Shown here piece after piece: positions 1 through 11,657 of a DNA stretch of 64,000 nt. The stretch comes from Epiperipatus broadwayi (taxonomy: Eukaryota > Onychophora > Udeonychophora > Euonychophora > Peripatidae). Made by a program: the position numbers and the translations under genes. The stretch lies in NCBI GenBank assembly GCA_028023455.1, contig JAQFVV010000030.1, forward strand, positions 7,706,501 to 7,770,500, in the 5' to 3' direction. Below the pieces are notes generated by a model, which saw nothing but the letters and a program-made list of their open reading frames with translations, was not told the DNA's origin and did not search any database. Every line of letters begins with the position of its first letter. Within the stretch, counting starts at the first letter, position 1.

Positions 1-257
1 AAACCACTAAACATCACATGATCACTATTTCTTATGCTTGCTCATAACTGTTGTTAAAACAAGAAAACTCTCCATACAGTAGTGCCACTCAGTGCAAGCC
101 AGAGTAATCAATGGATGCCAGAAGGTTAAAAACTAACTAGTCTGGGAATATTGGATGAGTAGACACTAGATAGGGATTTTATTAATAAGCCTTCTGGAAT
201 CCATTGGTTACTCTGGCTTGCAGTGAATGGCACTACTGCATTGAGAGTTTTCCCTAT
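1..257. repeat. Family B palindromic repeat, copy 1 (truncated by window start)
   Basis: Positions 1-61 match the tail of a family B unit (ACTAAACATCACATGATCAC...). A second unit starts at about 62 (AACTCTCCATACAGTAG) and runs to about 129, where the sequence turns back and continues as the reverse complement to about 255 (ending GAGAGTTTT). The inner part of the unit, including the hammerhead-like segment found in other copies, is deleted at the turn. The left end lies outside the window. Confidence 0.75.
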
Positions 258-381
258 CTTAATTCTTTGGAGTTCATGAAACTTATTTGTAATGTTGGAC
301 TACTCAGCTAACTTGATACAATGCATAAATAAAAAATGACTAAAACAAATAATGTATAACAACAGTTTTATTTCAAGTAAT

Positions 382-383
<2 letters not shown>

Positions 384-419
<36 letters not shown>

Positions 420-447
420 CATATATATATATATATATATATATATA
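384..447. repeat. (TA)n microsatellite
   Basis: A TA dinucleotide tract interrupted once near 417-424 (ATTACAT). The MITE that follows appears to have inserted into this tract, since TA-rich sequence also resumes on its far side. Confidence 0.95.
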
Positions 448-685
448 AAGGTTATAACCTTAAGATTATGTGCCTAGATGTGACAGTTGGCTCTTCTACA
501 AATCAGTGAAGTATTTAATAGCTTCATGCTCTCAAATGAAAATGCTTTAGATTCCCCTATATAATTAAAAAGTAGGTTGAAGATAAGAGTGGCCACTCTT
601 GTCTTTTAAAGTAAATCTTGTGTTAAGATGTGTAGAGGTTCCTACTGCCACATCTAGGCACATAGTCTTAAGGTTGTAGCCTTAA
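446..685. mobile_element. MITE with ~43-bp terminal inverted repeats, TA target site
   Basis: The left end (AAGGTTATAACCTTAAG..., continuing GTGCCTAGATGTG) is matched in reverse complement by the right end at about 643-683 (CACATCTAGGCAC... to GTAGCCTT). Both flanks are TA-rich, consistent with a TA duplication of the kind made by Tc1/mariner-type elements. The centre (580-605) is a GGCC-centred hairpin, 12 of 13 pairs. It has no coding capacity and is presumably mobilised in trans. Confidence 0.8.
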
Positions 686-3479
686 TATATATTACTTATA
701 TAATGAATATGCACTTAACAAATTATTAATTATAATTTCAAGTAATAGTAACATGTAAGGCAAATTCCACATCCTTTTGAGACATAAGTGATTCAACTCT
801 TGTGCATATTACTATGAGTGCCCAATCAGAGTTTGAATTACATATGGAAGATAACAATATATATATTACTCTAGGCAACAGATATAATATTTAGAATAGA
901 TAGATTAAGTATTAATAAAAATTGATACAGATTAATGGATAACTAAATAAGAGGAAAATATATAATTATAAAAATAATAAGTTTTAAATTTAGTTTTGTT
1001 CATGTTTTGCTGGCAAAAGTAGTTACATAAAAAAATAAAGATTTAATTGTTTTGTCTGTAACAATCCATGAGATTATTTTATTTTCTCATTTTGTTAATG
1101 ACATTATATGAGTTTTAGTCCACTTATTATTTTTATACACTTTCTTGACTGGATTAAAGATGAACAAGTCAATGTATGTGATTATTTTAACAGTTAAAGT
1201 TTGCACAGCTGCAAAATAGAGCATACTTGCTTTATTCTATGCAAATAGTTTGTGGTATTTTTCCATTGGTTAGTCATGTAATTGATTTAGAGTTTGTCAA
1301 ATTTTGATAGCATAATTATTAGACATCAGTAGATCTTCTTCTCTTCTTTCTTAATTAAGGAGCACATAGGTTAACATATATAATAGAGCTGGGATAAAAT
1401 AATCACACTTTATTCTTGCTTTAAGACTTAATAACATCACTTCTTCCTTCATGGTTCAGTTATGCCAGTCAACAAGTGGATTATAAGAACTTTAGCAATT
1501 CATTCTGGGAAAATTTAAATCATATGTGTATGAAGTTATCATCTATTTAAATAGTAACACACTCTTAGTATTCATCTAATTTTGCATGTAAATACACTGT
1601 CTGATGATAGTCTTCGTAGTAAAACTTTCGACACTCTCTGCCAGCAACATGTATTTTGATTTATATTTACTATTACAGTCCTATTTATATATTATCAAGT
1701 GTTTTTTCAAAAACTAACTTAACTGCCTCCATTCAACTTCTAACTCAATTTTATCTTAATGTTCTGTTTATTGAAAACCAGCTTAATTATCCCTCTTGCA
1801 AATATTATCGGTCATTTGTTTTTTGAAACATAGAAAAAAAGAACCTATGATGGTGATTCATAATTGGAAACAAAAAAGGAAAACAGAAAATAAGAAAAAT
1901 ATTAGTGTTTTTATTAGTATGACTTCATTTCACAACATTGCATTAATATTAATAAAATGTCGCTGCTCAAGATTTCTATTGTGGAGTTAATACTTTTAAT
2001 AACTTTATTTTGCTTTCATTTTCTTTCACTTTTTTCCATTTCCAATGATTAATTTTATAATTAGTTAACAAAATCTCTTTTTTTTTTTTATTTATTTATA
2101 TAAATTTTTGTTTGAGATAACATTCTAACACATATTCACACAACTACTGGAACAAAACAACCGTTTAACTACTGGGTATTTAGAATCAATAAAAATGCTG
2201 TTATTTATTATTGGTACATTTACTCCCCCCCCCATCTAACATGGAGAATGAAATTGCATAAAACTGCATCATGAACATATGTTTCCTTCATTTTATTTCA
2301 CATTAAACTTTTCATGTTAGCTGTTTTATCATTATCTTAGATTGGTAAGTTTAATAGTGTTATGCCATTCGAGGCTAATATGTCTTTTTCTTCGTGATTA
2401 TCTTATTTCTTTATTTCTTAGGGTTTGGATGACATTCAATACCAAAAGTTTTGGATGCTGACTCTAACACTATGACAGATAAAAAAATTCCAATCAGAGG
2501 TCATAAGTAAACAATGCAGCTTGAATACCAGTAAGATTATTTCACTTTAAGAACAATATGCAAATTATAACCCAGAAGATTTTATAAAATAAAACTTCTT
2601 GCATAATAAAGTCTCGTTCACTTGATATTTATGAGTCCTAGAAGACTATGACTCATAATACAGTTCTTACCATGGTAATAAGCACAGTGTAAATTGAATA
2701 TTCAGCTATGCTTTTTTGAGACTTAGGGGCTAGTTGTGATGGTTTTAAACATTCAATTAATAAAAGTACAATGCAGATATATACTACTTTATAGAACATC
2801 ATGAACACATTGCATCCTTACCCCAATAACAAAATCCTTCATCCATTATCAGTACTAAATACAGTAAACATACATGACCAGCTAAAAATCACTTTCAATC
2901 TCTGTACAGATCCTTCATCTTTGTTCAAATGTGTCCTGAATATTTCTTTGCCTTTTCTTAATTTTTGTATCAAAATCATAGCTGGATTTAGTGGGTAATG
3001 TTACCTAAAAAGTTTTTGTTTTTAGGAAATGGGGAATTTAAAATTAATATTGCTGGGGATCTCAGAAATCTTGGGAAATTTTAAAAAGTTAAATTATAAG
3101 TGAAAATTATACAAATTTTAAGAAAAAAGGAAAGAAAAATGTTTTCAAAAAGTCAAATTTACTTCAAAAACTTAAAAAACACATACAGTAAATGCAAAAA
3201 TATACAATAACCAGAACAACAATGGAATTCTGAATACTTTTATTACTGACATTAACAAAATCAAAGTTAGAGACAGGCTGCTTGCACCTGACTCTTTATT
3301 TAATGATTCTTGATCTATGCTTAACTTTCCTGTTACCCTTTTTTTTCTTCGAAGTCTCAGTGGTCTCAGAATGCTGTTATCTTCATAAGGGACAATTAAC
3401 TTAGTTTCTAGTTCATTACTATGTATTTTAATTATTGATTTTTGTTGATCACTAAATTTCACTTTTAAAGTAAACATGT
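686..3479. other. AT-rich DNA without a recognised gene
   Basis: Only short open frames of 65 codons or fewer occur and none resembles a known family. A C9 run sits near 2226. No tRNA, CpG island or clear terminal repeat was seen. Confidence 0.6.
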
Positions 3480-4896
3480 ATTTTATCTATTATTCTTTCA
3501 AAAATAACATTTTAAAAAGAACAGACAGTCCAGAGATAAGTTGCTCAAAGATTCTCTTTTTGAACAAAAATTTGATGATCCCAAGACTACTACCCTTTCA
3601 CTTTCAATTGAGATGGGCTGTTCAATCATCAAAGCATCCAAAAACTTTTGGAGATTTTTTGCTACATTTCCTTAATTTTCATATATTTGAAATTCGTTTT
3701 GTAGATTTTTATTGGATTATCTGACATTTTATTTTCTAATTTATTATTTTTAAGTGCTTTATTAATAGCATAAGCCAGTCTATCATTTATATCATGAACT
3801 TACCCATTACCGTTTTCATATAAATCTTTCACATCAAGTTTTCTTTTTCAATTTTATCACATTCAACATCTTTGTCAAATAATTTATTAAAAATCTCAAT
3901 AGCATAACAAGTAATTTCAAACTTTGATGATGAAGGCAAATCTTCTGTAGCTGTAGTTGGTGAAATTTTGTTAAAGACCCAACGTCTTGGTTTGTTAATT
4001 CATTTCCAAAAATTCAACAATTGTTTTAAAATATTACCCTCATTTTTATGTAAAGAATCATAACCGGATTTGCATTGTCTTACCAATACTTCAATAGTTA
4101 TTTTAATTGGCTTAAATGGATTGCAAATATTTTTTAATATGGAACATTATTATTATCCAGTAATGTTAAAGAACTCAAATCTTTTAATGTCTCATGATCT
4201 GAGTCAACTATTTTTAGGAAACATCAACTATGGCCACAATGCTATTCCACCTGGTCTTGCAATGTAAAATCAAATTTAATTCTTTACCATGCTTTACCTT
4301 GATATGTTCTTGTAATATTGAGTTTTTTATCAGTGAAGTTGTAAAAAAAACTTTACAAATCTTTTGGTAACATTTGCAATGCAGGTTTAATATCTTATAC
4401 TTCCCATTTTTGGGTTAATGCATCATTTAGTTCATCATCAATATCAGATTCAGTAAAGTCATCATTAGTTGAACTCTATTCATTTTCAGTGTTATCAATT
4501 TGATCAACCGTAATACTTTTATTTTTTTATATAAATTACATCTACTACAGCTAAATATATGCCATGGTTTTAACATCATTGGTGAATATATTCAGATAAT
4601 TTTCTATATTTTATCACAGCAGTAGCATCATTGGTAGTTGATGTTACTGCATGTTAAAAAATTTATGCAAAACTAGATAATGTTGAATTGACTAGTTTAA
4701 TTATTCTATCAACTGTACAACTTCTTGAAATTTTTATTAATTCTAAGCTAATGTCTTCTCTATTAAAATGGATATTCTATGTGTAAGTAGTGTAAAGTTG
4801 TCCACTCATCTTCTGCAAGTAACTTCATGAAATTTAATTTTTGCTATGACTTCACATTTTTTTAACTTACAAAATTCATAAATTAAAATTCATTAT
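3480..4896 (-). pseudogene. hAT transposase core and hATC dimerisation domain
   Basis: Minus-strand fragments in order are: TSTTNDATAV (near 4640; the usual acidic D region), HGIYLAVVDV (about 4570; the conserved H-G/A-I-x-L-A-V-x-D-V block), HGKELNLILHCKTRWNSIV (about 4250; the T-R-W-N-S motif), FKPIKITIEVL (about 4110), and a C-terminal hATC signature beginning QPISIESER and ending LFFLKCYF (about 3630-3490). Frames shift several times and stops are frequent. The open frame at 3172-3477 starts just past the hATC end and is not recognisable. Confidence 0.85.
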
Positions 4897-5018
4897 ATTA
4901 TTTTTTAAAACATCCAAAACTCTCCATACAGTATTGCCACTCAGTGCAATCCAGAGTAATCAATGGATGCCAAAAGGCCTGTGCATAAAATTCCTATCTA
5001 GTACCTACTCATCCAATA

Positions 5019-5060
5019 TCCCCAGACTAATTTCTGACTTGTGGCCTTCATCAGTGAAGA
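5019..5060 (-). ncRNA. Hammerhead ribozyme-like motif (family B)
   Basis: On the minus strand the order is TCTTCA, CTGATGA, a stem II GGC/GTC with a CACAA loop, GAAATTAGTC, TGGGGA. The CUGAUGA and GAA cores are intact. Stem III is ATTAGT rather than the palindromic ACTAGT. Stem I pairs UCUUCA with UGGGGA using two G-U pairs. The predicted cut follows GTC. Activity is unknown. Confidence 0.45.
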
Positions 5061-5458
5061 GCCTTGGTTCTGAGAGCACTGTACCTAGATCTGAGAACCT
5101 AATGCAACCCTCCAGCAACCACCTTTTATCTCTACTTAACTACAAAATTATGAGAATAAAATTGAAAACACAGTACTATTTTCAATCTAAGCTCATTGGC
5201 TTATATAGTCATATAGGTCTGAACTCAGTTAGGTACCCATATATTTTGGTGTCTTTAGTTCTTTAATAAACATAGCCACCAATATCCTACTAGACTCAAC
5301 TGAGTTGAGATCTGTATGACTATATAAGCTAATGAGCTTAGATTGAAAATATTATTCTGTTTTCAATTTTATTTTCATAGATTTGTAGTTAAGTAAGGGT
5401 AAAAGGTGACTGTTGAAGGATTGCTAATATCTAGGTGCAGTGCTCTCAGATTCAAGGC

Positions 5459-5499
5459 TCCTCACTGATGAAGCCCATAACCAGAAACTAGTCTTGGGA
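5459..5499 (+). ncRNA. Hammerhead ribozyme-like motif (family B)
   Basis: Plus strand: TCCTCA, CTGATGA, then AGCCCATAACCA, GAAACTAGTC, TTGGGA. The core and the palindromic ACTAGT are intact. Stem II has decayed (GCC against ACC) and stem I has one mismatch, so this copy is probably weaker than those at 62 kb. Confidence 0.4.
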
Positions 5500-5636
5500 T
5501 ATTGGATGAGTAGGCACTAGATGGGGATTTTATTCACACCTTCTGGCATCCATTGATTCTCTGACTTGCACTGAGTGGCACTTCTGTTTGGAGAGTTTTG
5601 CCTGTGAAATGGTGATCATGTGATAAATTATTTTTT

Positions 5637-5755
5637 CATCTTAGTAAATTATATTGCCTATTTGTGAATGCTTGGTGAATAAATTCACTTTTAGATCTTT
5701 TTTGGATTGATAATCTATCAGTAGTTGCAAGTTTTACTATTTCTGACATAGATTG
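5637..5755 (-). pseudogene. hAT linker block between two insertions
   Basis: This 120-bp island between two mobile elements translates on the minus strand as MSEIVKLATTDRLSIQ and then SEFIHQAF. That resembles the segment after the BED finger in hAT transposases, where 'LA..DG.P' precedes 'F...'. Its recognition shows that the flanking blocks belong to one gene. Confidence 0.7.
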
Positions 5756-5759
5756 CTTT

Positions 5760-8579
5760 TGAAACAGTCGACCTTAGTTCAAGATCGAGTTTCATGGTTC
5801 TACCACAGTCCATGTGTCATCATGCTCCATTTTTTTTGTTGATGTAAAATGTAAATAAACTGTACATATGTTTCTGGGAAGTGTCTATGAGAGTTATAAA
5901 TACAAATCTGAAATAAAAATCGTCAATTATTTTAAATATTAACTTTCATGGATGCGGTTCAGATATATAGGTATATTACAGGAGCTTATATATATATATA
6001 TATAATTAAAAATATTAAATAATTTTGTATCTTCTAAAATTGTATTTTTTTAGCTTTTATTTTAATACATGATAATCATTTTTGTCATAAACTAAAAATA
6101 TAAATTCGAGATAACTGTCTAAAAATAATTAAAGAGGTGGTGAGTTTGTCTCATGATTTAAAAAAAGGGAATTTGTAAATTAAAATTAAGAAAAAGCAAA
6201 AACTCAAACAAAGTAATAGATTTTAGTTAGCTATTAACATTTTTTTGTCAAATCCATTTTCAAATAGGAAATTGATTTGAACTGATTTTAGACAGTTATC
6301 TCAAAACTGCATCTTTACTAACAATAGAGTAAAGACCCTTCTAAATTAGAGATCCATTAGAGGCAGGAAATCTAATTAAAATAAAGATTCTCTGAGGAGT
6401 TAAAAACTGACATAAATAGGGCTAAAAATCTATTATGTCAGAGTTTGGTCAATCATTGATAGGTGATTTCACGTCTGTTGAAATTTTGAGGGCCAAGCCA
6501 CCTGCCCGCAGTCTTCAGCCTAACTCATGCCAAGATGTAGCTCCAAGAATGCCGCCTGCCACAGAAGATGTGTCAATAATTCATGAAATCCTGAGGTAAC
6601 CAGCCCAAAGACTGTATAATCACCTTAACCCATTTTAATGTTGTAACTTAATTTGTAAACTAATATGTTCTTTGTTTAATGTTTTTAAAAGCTCTGTTAT
6701 TTTTTATATCAATCCTCTGCTACATAATTAATCTGTCATCCAACTCACACTTCTTATTATTTTTATCGTTTAGTGCATTTTTGATTTAATTTTAATAATA
6801 TTTTTATATTTTCTCACTTAATTTTATTTATAAATGCCACTCAAAACTTAATCCTGCAAACTTAGAAAGGAGGGGGGGGATTAACGAGTTCTTGTTATTT
6901 ATTTTAAATATCTCTTAAGATCGCGTTTATATTTTAAATGAATACATTTTTTTTATAAATGTTTTACTGTAAATTTATACAAAATGTATAAATACTTTTG
7001 CAGTCTGGGGTGGATATTGGTATATATTAGTTTTATAAATTTTTTATTGACCATCATCACCACTAAGATTGGCAACTTAAATTTGTTTGGTAATTTGCAC
7101 TATTTTAGTTTTTTGTTTCTATGTTAAAATATTGATTCAAGAAGGGGGGAGCAATGCATGCTTCATTAATGATAGATTAATTTATAATCAATGACTTTAG
7201 ATTACGTAGATTATTATTTTAGCATATTATTATGTATTTGTTAAACCATTTAAGGCTTTTTGTTAATATTTAAATTTATTGATTTCTTATGATTATAATA
7301 GCATTGCTAGCACATGTCCAATTATTCATATGCCACATAAGGCTTCGATCTGATTCACCTGTACCTCACTCCAACGAGTCGCAATCATTTTTTAGTCATT
7401 CTTCTCCTCCAAGTATATATATTATATACTGCTTTGAATCACCTGTACCTCACTCCAGGGATTCAAAGCTTCATCATTCAAATTCTCATTCCTAAAAGAA
7501 GTCTACATTTATTTCTAGAACATACAGGTTAGAGTAGATAAAGCAATTGTATAGATGTGCCATGGTCTGGCCTGTAGAATTATCTACCTACCTTTTCTTC
7601 CTATACCATTTTAGCATGAAGCTGGTGTGTACCATCATTATAGAAAATTGGAGAATGACCTTATCCTGTCCAAATGTGCCATTTCCTCTCGCTGAGATTA
7701 TGCTAGCACCGCCATTTTTTACAGTTAGTTTCTAGCCTGTTTGGCAAAGTAAATCATAGTGATATGCGATAATAAAACATTTTGTTTTTTTCTTTATTTG
7801 TTGAAGTTTAAACCCAACTGCTCATGAAGCTGCCCTCCCTCTTTATTGAAATAAATCTTTCCCGCAATTATTGAGCTTCCACTATATTCTATCGTCAACT
7901 GTTGAAAATGTAAAAAAAAAATAATGTTTTATTCTGCCAATCAAATGTATCCTCATTTTAATTATTATAAATCAAATATCTAAATAAAATAAACTTATGT
8001 GTTGAAATCATCTAATCAGCAAAACTTGACTGTATCTTTATAAATATATTTTTTAATGTATAAAACGTCCACCAAACTACTCCGATAAATCCATTTCTTG
8101 TAACCACCACACTAAATTAATATTTGTCAAAATCAAAATAATCGTAATAGGATTCTTTAATGTTTGTAATGAAAATAAAGTTTTATAAGTGTAGAATTAA
8201 TTATATATATAAAACTCATTTTTAATTTTGTTCAAAATAAATATTTATATTTTAAACTTAATCCAGTTATTCGAATATCCTTATTAATATTTATATTTAT
8301 GTATACTCGTAACTTAATATCTTGGATTCACTCAATCTCTCATCATCATCATCACCAGTTGAGTCTCATGTAAAATGTTGCAGCACTGGTCCGGGATATA
8401 ATTAATTTACATGATATCACCAGAGGTGTTGTTCATAATGTTATAGATTTGGGGGATAGGCAAATAGGTTAGAATTTATGACTACTCCTGACCTGTGTAT
8501 CTCATGCATGATTGGATTCCGGGTACTTTTGCTTAGATTCTAAATCTTGTTGATTGGATATACATTTTTGACTGGTACA
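5760..8579 (-). mobile_element. LTR-A copy 4, solo LTR-like element in hAT
   Basis: It begins TGTACCAGTC and ends CTGTTTCA on the minus strand, so it has the TG...CA termini of a long terminal repeat. An exact 4-bp duplication CTTT flanks it (5756-5759 and 8580-8583). The 2820-bp sequence aligns at both ends with three other copies: near 14 and 21 kb (plus) and 48 kb (minus). No gene is evident inside. A GC-richer patch (6480-6600), a G-run near 6870 and a repeated CACCTGTACCTCACTCCA (7355 and 7440) are the only local features. Confidence 0.75.
6108..6302. repeat. 17-bp perfect inverted repeat inside LTR-A copy 4
   Basis: GAGATAACTGTCTAAAA at 6108-6124 is exactly complementary to 6286-6302, with a spacer of about 160 bp. 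It could mark a small inserted element or a hairpin in the LTR transcript. Confidence 0.6.
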
Positions 8580-8589
8580 CTTTATAGTA

Positions 8590-8830
8590 AAAAATTAAAG
8601 TTAAAGGTTTATTCATCAATTTTATCAAAATGCTTGGATTAGATATTTGATCAACATTTGCATTTAATTTCAGCAAATTGATTTTGTGAATATGTTGCAA
8701 ATGCCTTATTAGATTGGTAGCTGATGATCCCTTACAAGTTAATAACTTATTTATACATTTTAGACATTTCACTTTTTCACCACTTTTTTTTTGTGAAATA
8801 TGTCCACATAGATTCTGCCATGGTTTTTTT
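8590..8830 (-). pseudogene. hAT BED zinc finger block
   Basis: The frame reads C-x2-C (VKCLKC) followed about 20 residues later by SSATNLIRHLQHIH, giving the C-C...H-H spacing of a BED finger, the DNA-binding domain at the N terminus of many hAT transposases. An open frame continues to 8533, but its last codons lie in the inserted LTR-like element, whose boundary is 8579. The transposase reading resumes beyond that insertion at 5755. Confidence 0.85.
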
Positions 8831-9640
8831 TAATGTTTAAAAAGGCATTACCTACTACAATATAAGACATTGGATATATCTTATATTAATTGAAATGGTA
8901 TTATTTAGCCATCATCCAATTTTACCTACTATGTTCCATAGTAGTATCTTTTTTTTAGTTTAATTCCATCCCAGTCCATGTATATAGAATCCTAATAATT
9001 TATTTTTATAAAGGTCTATATTTATGTGTATGTGCATGTATTTGTATAAGTGCACACATCCAACAGCCATATTAATATTTGTATTTGTATAATGCATACG
9101 CATTTATAAATTTAAAATTTAATAAAGTGATATAATTTTAATTAAGTGTGTGAACATTGTTATATGTGTGTAATTACCTACATATATGCAAAAGAAGCCG
9201 TAATGCAATAGATTTTAAATCATTACAACTTGTTTTAATTAATTTAAATTTGTATCATCTTTAGTAAAAAAATCTTTATTTAAAGACTTTCATATATAAA
9301 ATTTCAATTCCAGAGTAGTCACAAACACATATATATTAAAATGTTTATGAACCTAAATACTTTCTAAAAAAAGTTATCTCTTTTTATAAAATTTGTAATT
9401 CTTAGAAAACCATCTGCAAGTAATTAATCAAACTTGTAGTCAAAATTTTAATAGTCTTTTAAAAATAAAAACTAAGAACACAGAGTGACCTGTTTGACTG
9501 TTATTGCTCTTATCCAGAAATGACCAAAGTTTTCACTTTTATGCATTTTTAATTATTAAGAAAACTTTGTAAAAAGTTGTAAACAGATTGCCTAAATTAG
9601 CAACTCTTCTGATATAAATAACTTTAGGTTTGGCTAAGGG
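8831..9640. other. AT-rich DNA without a recognised gene
   Basis: Nothing beyond short open frames and homopolymer runs. The hAT 5' flank and its terminal inverted repeat should lie near the start of this stretch but could not be recognised. Confidence 0.5.
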
Positions 9641-10192
9641 GAGTTCACTAGTTACCTTTTCACCATGAGAACTTTTAAGTAATTGCAAACACTGTCTCTC
9701 CCTTTTGCAGAGGATAGACAATGATCAAGCTGGAGTTCAAGCCCTGCAGCCTACTAAGAAGACATAACACAGCCCAGCCAAAGATGATGGTCAACTACAA
9801 AAACCTCAACAAAGAAGACATGATAAATTGTCCCACATAGCTCTTTAAAAATAACTCTCTTAAATTTATAAATGAATCTCTAAAACTCTAAGCTAGCTAA
9901 TTTATAACATGCACAATCTTTTAAATCTAAAATATAATGTTTTAATAAACCAAAAGTTAATTTCAATCTGTAAATTATAATTTATCTTTTAAAATAATAC
10001 TTGTAACTTGCCTATTAAGAACTTAAAGTATAAAACTAAATGCTTGTTGATAACTTATTTATAGTTATTATTATATCTTTTAATTTGCAGTCATACCTTT
10101 TTTGTTTGTTTTATATATGTTATTTTATAATTTATGCTATGCCCAGTTTAGAACAGAGATTGATTTTATGAATAAAGTTTGAGGGGGAGAGG
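9640..10192 (+). mobile_element. 3' internal tail of an LTR retroelement with polypurine tract
   Basis: This block precedes LTR-C copy 1 and aligns with the sequence preceding LTR-C copy 2 (about 31900-32139 plus 33573-33851). Shared patches include AGAAGACA and TTATGCTATG. It ends in a purine run, GAGGGGGAGAGG (10181-10192), immediately before the LTR's TG, as expected for a plus-strand priming site. No coding frame was recognised. Confidence 0.6.
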
Positions 10193-11573
10193 TGATTAGA
10201 CGCTCTCTCCATGTTAAGTAATGTTGCTCTTTAGCACACACACTTAAATCTTCATTTTGAAAACCTAAATATTTTTGTTAAGCTATTATGTTTAGCTTAC
10301 TATTATTATTGTTATTATCATTAGGTTTGCAAGTTAATAAAATAATTATTTAATAAATGCAAGAATGAGTTAGAAAACATATTATAAGTATTGCTCAAGT
10401 CCCAGATATGCTTTGATCTCCTTTTAGCTATATTATAAACTATGCAGATTGGCTAATAAAATTAGATTACTTTTAAGTATTCCTTTTAGCATGTTTTAAG
10501 AATGTTAATTAATGAACTGGTGTATGGTAGTTTCACAGAATGAAACTATAGACTTCTGTGTACTTTAAATTAATTAATATTATGTTTAACATGGTGAATG
10601 TGTATTTAGGAATACTTGCATATATGCTTTGCTGTATGTTTTATATAAATGGGTTTCTGGTTTTAATGGCAAACTGCTCCAATCACTGAACTATTATGTT
10701 CAATTTATTTGCAGCAAGTCATATGGTCCATGGGAACTGAGTACTTCATACTAAATCCCCTGAGTAACTACACATTTGAGATGCACAACTCTCTAGTAAT
10801 ATATTTATACTATAGTTTTTTAAGTTATACTACAAAGTTCCAGTTTATCCCTCCATAATGTAATATTTCAGCATTGATTTGAATGTGTGTTCTGATTTGT
10901 ACATATATGGTCTGCATAGGGAGCTTAGTGCAGCTTGTTAAGTGTTAATAAATGACTTTTATGAAATATTATAGTGATAAATAGTCATTCTTGTACTGAC
11001 TTAACTGTTGCAAGCCTAATAGGAGAGCATAATAAAATTAAGGCATTAAAATTGTAACAAAATCTTAAATTATAATGCATCAGATGAAATCCTGTTACTT
11101 GCTCATCATTGTTTACACCGTGTGTGTCATTTAATGCACTCTTGTTTATTTGATTTATATTGATTAATTAAAATATATTAAATTATAATAACTGTGTTGA
11201 GTTTCATTCATAATCCATCCCAAATCTTAGTTAAATCTCTTAATTCCAAATTTTAGTTAAGTTTACAATTAGTGTTATTTATTAATATATGCATTATCTA
11301 GCCAGCAATAGATGTGTTTGTGTTTAAATATTAGTAATTTAGTTAATATTCCCTGAGTTTCTTGCTCCACTCTTCGCTACAGCTTGCATGTGAACTAAGA
11401 AATTCCAAGTGTAGCCTCATATATGTCATTCATAGGGTAGTAAGTCATGGAATGTTAGTGGAGGAGCTGAGGTGTGATCAGATTTGAGGTATCAACCCTC
11501 ATCTAAATCAGCCTTAGTATAATTTTCCAGAACTCTGGATTTTGTTGTGTCAATGTACAATATGAAAATTACA
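10193..11573 (+). mobile_element. LTR-C copy 1 (3' LTR)
   Basis: A 1381-bp sequence beginning TGATTAGACG right after a polypurine tract and ending ...AAAATTACA. The final 250 bp align closely with the minus-strand copy at 63.2 kb (CCTCATATATG, GGTAGTAAGTCA, CTCTGGATTTTGTTG) and more loosely with 33852-35292. The start aligns with 33852. TG...CA termini and the upstream purine tract support an LTR. No 5' partner was seen, so this is the right end of a truncated element. Confidence 0.7.
10474..10618 (+). repeat. Long imperfect hairpin in LTR-C
   Basis: AAGTATTCC at the left pairs with GGAATACTT at the right. Further matches include ATGTT/AACAT and TTAATTAAT, and the tip is TAGTTTCA-CAGAA-TGAAACTA, eight perfect pairs. 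The other LTR-C copy keeps only a weakened version. Confidence 0.5.
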
Positions 11574-11622
11574 TAGTCAAGTGGTTAACATTTTGAAAAA
11601 TTTGCAAGCCCGGTGTTAAAAT

Positions 11623-11657
11623 GGTAATTTTATTAGTCACAACCTAATAAAATTATC
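11623..11657. repeat. Short hairpin, 13 of 14 pairs, 7-nt loop
   Basis: GGTAATTTTATTAG pairs with CTAATAAAATTATC across TCACAAC. No U-run or gene context gives it a role. Confidence 0.6.

Larger units (their letters stand above)
4907..5626. mobile_element. Family B palindromic element, copy 2, inserted in hAT
   Basis: The plus-oriented arm runs to about 5280 and then turns into its reverse complement to about 5620. Arms begin AAAACTCTCC and end GGAGAGTTTT. A 10-bp direct repeat ATTATTTTTT flanks it (4897-4906 and 5627-5636), and the hAT reading frame continues on both sides, so this is an insertion. Each arm carries one hammerhead-like motif. Open frames inside it are products of the repeat, not genes. 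Confidence 0.85.
3480..8830 (-). pseudogene. hAT transposase, degenerate, split by two nested insertions
   Basis: Read on the minus strand, three blocks give one hAT-family DNA transposase in domain order. They are a BED zinc finger (8830-8590), a short linker block (5755-5637) and the RNase H-like core plus C-terminal dimerisation domain (4896-3480). Together they span about 1.8 kb, close to the usual 600-codon length of the family. The gaps are exactly filled by an LTR-like element (5760-8579, CTTT duplications) and a family B palindrome (4907-5626, ATTATTTTTT duplications). Many stops and frameshifts show that the gene is dead. hAT transposases cut and paste DNA with 8-bp target duplications; this copy can no longer do so. 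No TIR was located for it. Confidence 0.85.

Noticed and set aside
3172-3477. 101-codon minus frame as an independent gene
   Set aside because: It sits directly after the hAT C terminus, has no recognisable domain, and is probably transposon 3' sequence.
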